Origin: Candidatus Falkowiibacteriota bacterium
GTDB lineage: Bacteria > Patescibacteriota > Patescibacteriia > Patescibacteriales > UBA12075
Reading direction: 5' to 3'
NCBI GenBank assembly: GCA_003647675.1
Contig: QMNH01000037.1
Location: forward strand, 1-8,394
DNA: 8,394 bases
Shown piece after piece: positions 6,716 through 8,394 of the stretch. A model generated the notes under the pieces. That model worked only from the letters and a program-made list of their open reading frames with translations, had not been told where the DNA came from and ran no database searches. The number at the start of each line of letters is the position of its first letter. Position 1 is the first letter of the stretch. The position numbers and the translations under genes are program-made.

Positions 6716-6766
6716 TATTAGCCAAAGATTAATTAACAGCTTGTCGTAATTAATCTTTAGCTAATA
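6716..6766 (+). promoter_or_regulatory. Strong intercistronic hairpin between nrdD body and glycyl-radical ORF
   Basis: attagccaaagattaatta (6717-6735) pairs with taattaatctttagctaat (6747-6765), 19 bp with one mismatch and one further A-T pair outside; the loop is 11 nt. No T-run follows, so it does not look like an intrinsic terminator. An RNA-processing or stability element that sets the ratio of the two NrdD parts, or a small palindromic insertion, are the likelier readings. Confidence 0.7.
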
Positions 6767-6775
6767 TAGAAAATT

Positions 6776-6916
6776 ATGAGTCCAATAGAAACAAAAAGAA
6801 CACCTTGCGAAGTATACAGTCGAGTCGTCGGCTATTATCGCCCGGTAAAACAATGGAACGACGCCAAGGAGGCGGAGTTTAATAACCGCAAAGCTTTTAA
6901 AATCGAAAAAGCATAA
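6776..6916 (+). CDS. Free-standing glycyl radical domain of class III ribonucleotide reductase (46 aa)
   Basis: The 46-residue product contains PCEVYSRVVGYYRPVKQWND (10-29) and a KEAEFNNRKAF segment. This is the C-terminal glycyl radical loop of NrdD proteins; G19 in SRVVGYYRP is the residue NrdG would convert to a radical. It is a complete small cistron: ATG at 6776, TAA at 6914-6916, 8 nt before nrdG. In ordinary NrdD this segment is continuous with the zinc site; here it starts 96 nt after the nrdD stop. The product probably docks into the NrdD barrel in trans, comparable to how GrcA (YfiD) substitutes for the glycyl domain of pyruvate formate-lyase. No Shine-Dalgarno sequence is seen. The key residues are intact, arguing against a decaying fragment. 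A disrupted gene rescued by recoding is a less likely alternative. It is short enough to be missed by automatic gene callers. Confidence 0.92.
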   Translation: MSPIETKRTPCEVYSRVVGYYRPVKQWNDAKEAEFNNRKAFKIEKA

Positions 6917-6924
6917 TTTAAAGT

Positions 6925-7662
6925 ATGGTAATTGGCGGATTGCAAAAATTCAGCTTATTGGATTACCCTGAACACCTGTCAGCAATAATTTTTACCCAGG
7001 GATGCAATTTTAGATGCCAATATTGCTATAACCCTATGCTTGTCAGGCCGATTAAGCCTAGCAAGTTCAATCATATTTCTTCTAAAGAAGAAAAAACAAA
7101 AGGCCATTCTCTAATTGAGGAGAATGACCTTTTTGTGTTTTTAAAAAAACGTTTAGGCAAATTAGACGCCGTGGTTATTACCGGCGGCGAGCCTACCTTA
7201 CACAAAGATTTGCCGATATTTATTAAAAAGATAAAAAAACTGGGCTTTAAAGTTAAATTGGACACAAACGGTACTAACCCGAAAATGATAAAAAAATTGA
7301 TAAAAGAAAAATTATTAGATTACATAGCCATGGATCTAAAGGCTGATTTTTCAAAATACGATTTAATAACCGGAGTACAGTCAAATTTGGAAAATATCAA
7401 AAAAAGTATTAAAATAATAATAGAAAGCGGCTTGGATTATGAATTCAGGACTACAGTTGTGCCTAAGTTGGTGGAATTAAGCGATATTAAGGCTATGGGG
7501 AAAACTTTAAGCGGAGCCAATAAATGGTATTTGCAGAAATTTCAATCAGACAAAGAGCTGGTAAACGACAGGTTTACCGGAATGGCCGGTTGCGGAGCCG
7601 GGGAAATGGAAAAAATGAAGCAAGAAGCCCTGAGACATGTTAAGTTTTGTGAAATAAGGTAA
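6925..7662 (+). CDS. nrdG: Anaerobic ribonucleotide reductase activating protein, radical SAM
   Basis: NrdG is the activase that uses a [4Fe-4S] cluster and S-adenosylmethionine to abstract hydrogen from the glycine of the NrdD glycyl radical domain. The 245-residue protein begins MVIGGLQKFSLLDYPEHLSAI, typical of the longer NrdG/PflA-like subgroup. It has the radical-SAM motif C27-NFR-C31-QY-C34, the SAM-binding TGGEPTL (86-92), and the later strands KLDTNG (112-117), DYIAMDLKAD (about 132-141) and FRTTVVP (174-180). Residues about 45-67 (KPSKFNHISSKEEKTKGHSLIEEN) look longer than in many homologues, and that stretch encodes a terminator-like hairpin (7096-7136). The ATG is 8 nt downstream of the glycyl-radical ORF, so activase and radical domain are translated as neighbours. 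GTG-type upstream starts are not needed. Confidence 0.95.
   Translation: MVIGGLQKFSLLDYPEHLSAIIFTQGCNFRCQYCYNPMLVRPIKPSKFNHISSKEEKTKGHSLIEENDLFVFLKKRLGKLDAVVITGGEPTLHKDLPIFIKKIKKLGFKVKLDTNGTNPKMIKKLIKEKLLDYIAMDLKADFSKYDLITGVQSNLENIKKSIKIIIESGLDYEFRTTVVPKLVELSDIKAMGKTLSGANKWYLQKFQSDKELVNDRFTGMAGCGAGEMEKMKQEALRHVKFCEIR
7096..7136. other. Terminator-like hairpin inside the nrdG coding sequence
   Basis: acaaaaggccattctc (7096-7111) pairs with 7120-7136 through about 15 bp with one mismatch and one bulge; the loop is 8 nt. T-rich sequence follows on the + strand (ttttt within 7130-7134 and again from 7138), and A-rich sequence precedes it. Within a gene this could cause partial termination or reflect an in-frame palindromic insertion. 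Confidence 0.5.
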
Positions 7663-7696
7663 TATAAAATAATATTAGGTATTACGCTTTTTTGTT

Positions 7697-7708
7697 GTTG
7701 CGGGCAAC
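7697..7708. other. Short GC-rich hairpin after nrdG
   Basis: gttgc (7697-7701) and gcaac (7704-7708) form a compact inverted repeat directly after a T-run (7688-7693). It is too tight to be a good terminator in the + direction. On the - strand the hairpin is followed by A-rich sequence. It may belong to the neighbouring repeat element. Confidence 0.3.
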
Positions 7709-7737
7709 GGCACGATATAGAAATCCCGTTCCCTTAT

Positions 7738-7873
7738 GTCATTGCGGGGAGGAAATACCGAAGGTATTGACGACGTGGCAATCCCGAGGCTAGAAATTAC
7801 AACATTATTTTCTTATTAAACGTTTAAATCTCTGACAGCGGGATTACCACGCCGCTTCGCGGCTCGCAATGAC
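7738..7873. repeat. REP/MITE-like interspersed repeat (gtcattgcg...cgcaatgac)
   Basis: Terminal inverted repeats gtcattgcg (7738-7746) and cgcaatgac (7865-7873) extend to 10 bp with the flanking t and a. A second inverted pair lies inside: cgtggcaatcccg (7773-7785) against cgggattaccacg (7839-7851, one mismatch). The right arm also contains the small hairpin ccgcttcgcgg. The wording 'gtcattgcg ... gtggcaatcccg' is the well-known shape of interspersed repeats seen in many bacterial genomes. The centre is AT-rich and has no ORF. It occupies most of the nrdG to 7916 gap. Confidence 0.7.
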
Positions 7874-7915
7874 AGTATAATTTTTTAACAAACGCATAAT
7901 TTTTAAATAATTTCT

Positions 7916-8215
7916 ATGGATGAAGACATAAAAAAAATACTGGAAAAAAATCAGGAAACAACTGAAGAAATTCTGAAAATCGCTAAAAAATTAAAAACCC
8001 ATATGCATTTTCAGCAGCTTTTCAGTATTATAAAAATTTTAATTATTGCCATACCGATTGCGATTGGCATAATTTATTTGCCGCCGCTTTTAAGCGATTT
8101 ATTGGACAGCTACCAGGAACTTTTAGGAATCGGCCAGGGAGTAAAAGAAATTAATCCCGGCAGTATTGATTTGAACAGCTTACCGCCCGACCTGCTTAAT
8201 TTTTTAAAAAAATAA
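7916..8215 (+). CDS. Small single-helix membrane protein, hypothetical
   Basis: I cannot assign a function to this 99-residue protein. The N-terminal third is a charged amphipathic, probably coiled-coil helix (DEDIKKILEKNQETTEEILKIAKKLKTH, 2-29). One strongly hydrophobic transmembrane segment follows (about 36-57, FSIIKILIIAIPIAIGIIYLPP). A short C-terminal part ends SLPPDLLNFLKK. Small proteins of this layout, a coiled-coil helix then one membrane helix, are frequent in Patescibacteria. The ATG at 7916 gives the full amphipathic helix; no Shine-Dalgarno is visible. A TATAAT at 7876-7881 could serve as a -10, but no convincing -35 precedes it. The gene is followed by a clear terminator, so it is probably monocistronic. 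Confidence 0.75.
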   Translation: MDEDIKKILEKNQETTEEILKIAKKLKTHMHFQQLFSIIKILIIAIPIAIGIIYLPPLLSDLLDSYQELLGIGQGVKEINPGSIDLNSLPPDLLNFLKK

Positions 8216-8230
8216 AAGGCTTAAAACGCC

Positions 8231-8270
8231 AGCCTTTTAAAGGTCTCTTGGCCCTTAAAAGGCTTTTTTA
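8231..8270 (+). terminator. Intrinsic terminator after the small membrane protein, with competing upstream arm
   Basis: agccttttaa (8231-8240) pairs with ttaaaaggct (8255-8264), followed by ttttta. A further copy of the arm, aaaaggct at 8214-8221 overlapping the stop codon, can pair instead with agcctttt (8231-8238). The terminator stem therefore has a potential rival. Confidence 0.78.
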
Positions 8271-8276
8271 TTTTAT

Positions 8277-8304
8277 TTGAAAAAAAATTGAAATATATTA
8301 TAAT
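8277..8304 (+). promoter_or_regulatory. Promoter candidate near the window end (-35 TTGAAA, 16 nt, -10 TATAAT)
   Basis: TTGAAA (8277-8282) and a perfect TATAAT (8299-8304) are 16 nt apart. Predicted transcription begins near 8311, just before a terminator hairpin. It may drive a gene beyond the window. The surrounding DNA is extremely AT-rich, so chance matches are possible. Confidence 0.45.
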
Positions 8305-8322
8305 AAAAATTATATATATTTT

Positions 8323-8357
8323 AAAAACCGTGGCAAATAAGTCCGCGGTTTTTTTAT
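8323..8357 (+). terminator. Second intrinsic terminator or leader attenuator
   Basis: aaaaaccgtgg (8323-8333) pairs with ccgcggttttt (8343-8353), 11 bp including one G-U pair and a 9-nt loop, then continues the T-run to 8356. The left side is A-rich, so it could terminate from both directions. Its position about 12 nt after a predicted start site suggests either an attenuator for the next gene or terminators for converging transcripts. Confidence 0.7.
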
Positions 8358-8378
8358 TTAAATTAGTTTTTATTTTAC

Positions 8379-8394
8379 AATTAACTAATCACTA
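8379..8394. repeat. Second copy of the 16-mer aattaactaatcacta
   Basis: Exact match to 2346-2361 in the ftsZ leader, cut off by the window end. At ftsZ the repeat ends just before the start codon, so a gene may begin shortly after base 8394. Confidence 0.6.

Noticed and set aside
6677..6776. T4 gene 60-like translational bypass joining the NrdD parts
   Set aside because: No matching take-off and landing codons were found at the gap edges, and the downstream part has its own ATG; kept only as a remote alternative.
1..8394. TGA recoding as in Gracilibacteria/Absconditabacteria
   Set aside because: Every conserved gene reads through without internal TGA and ends in TAA (TAG for the partial first gene).

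Overview
The window looks like a piece of a Candidate Phyla Radiation (Patescibacteria) chromosome, probably from the Parcubacteria-like side. The evidence is indirect: very AT-rich spacers between somewhat more GC-rich genes, a reduced dcw set in which ftsA and ftsZ stand alone, an anaerobic-only looking nrdR-nrdD-nrdG ribonucleotide reductase cluster, and a small one-helix membrane protein of a type common in these genomes. All intact genes are on the + strand and end in TAA (the partial first one ends in TAG). No in-frame TGA needs recoding, so the standard bacterial code fits.

Layout: (1) 1-408, the 3' end of an AAA ATPase/DUF4143 protein, ending inside a ~160-bp long palindrome (403-563). 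(2) 826-2091 ftsA and 2377-3558 ftsZ, each with its own promoter. Both promoters carry the same 21-bp dyad at exactly the same distance upstream of the -35 element. (3) A GC-rich patch, an ftsZ terminator and two DnaA-box-like sites, then a strong promoter bracketed by two NrdR boxes and a ~200-nt structured leader. (4) nrdR (4057-4533), nrdD (4538-6679), a separate 46-aa glycyl-radical-domain ORF (6776-6916) and nrdG (6925-7662). (5) A REP/MITE-like interspersed repeat (7738-7873). (6) A 99-aa membrane protein (7916-8215), two terminators, and a promoter-terminator unit at the window edge.

How the genes work together: FtsA anchors FtsZ to the membrane through the conserved FtsZ tail peptide, and the shared dyad suggests the two promoters are co-controlled. 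NrdR senses (d)ATP and represses the cluster through the boxes over its own promoter. NrdG is the radical-SAM activase that would install the glycyl radical needed by NrdD.

The standout observation is that NrdD is split. The 713-aa ORF has the ATP-cone, the catalytic barrel and the zinc-site residues but stops before the glycyl radical motif. That motif (SRVVGYYRP) lies in its own 46-aa cistron 96 nt downstream, beyond a strong 19-bp hairpin and directly before nrdG. This implies a class III ribonucleotide reductase whose radical-bearing domain is supplied in trans.
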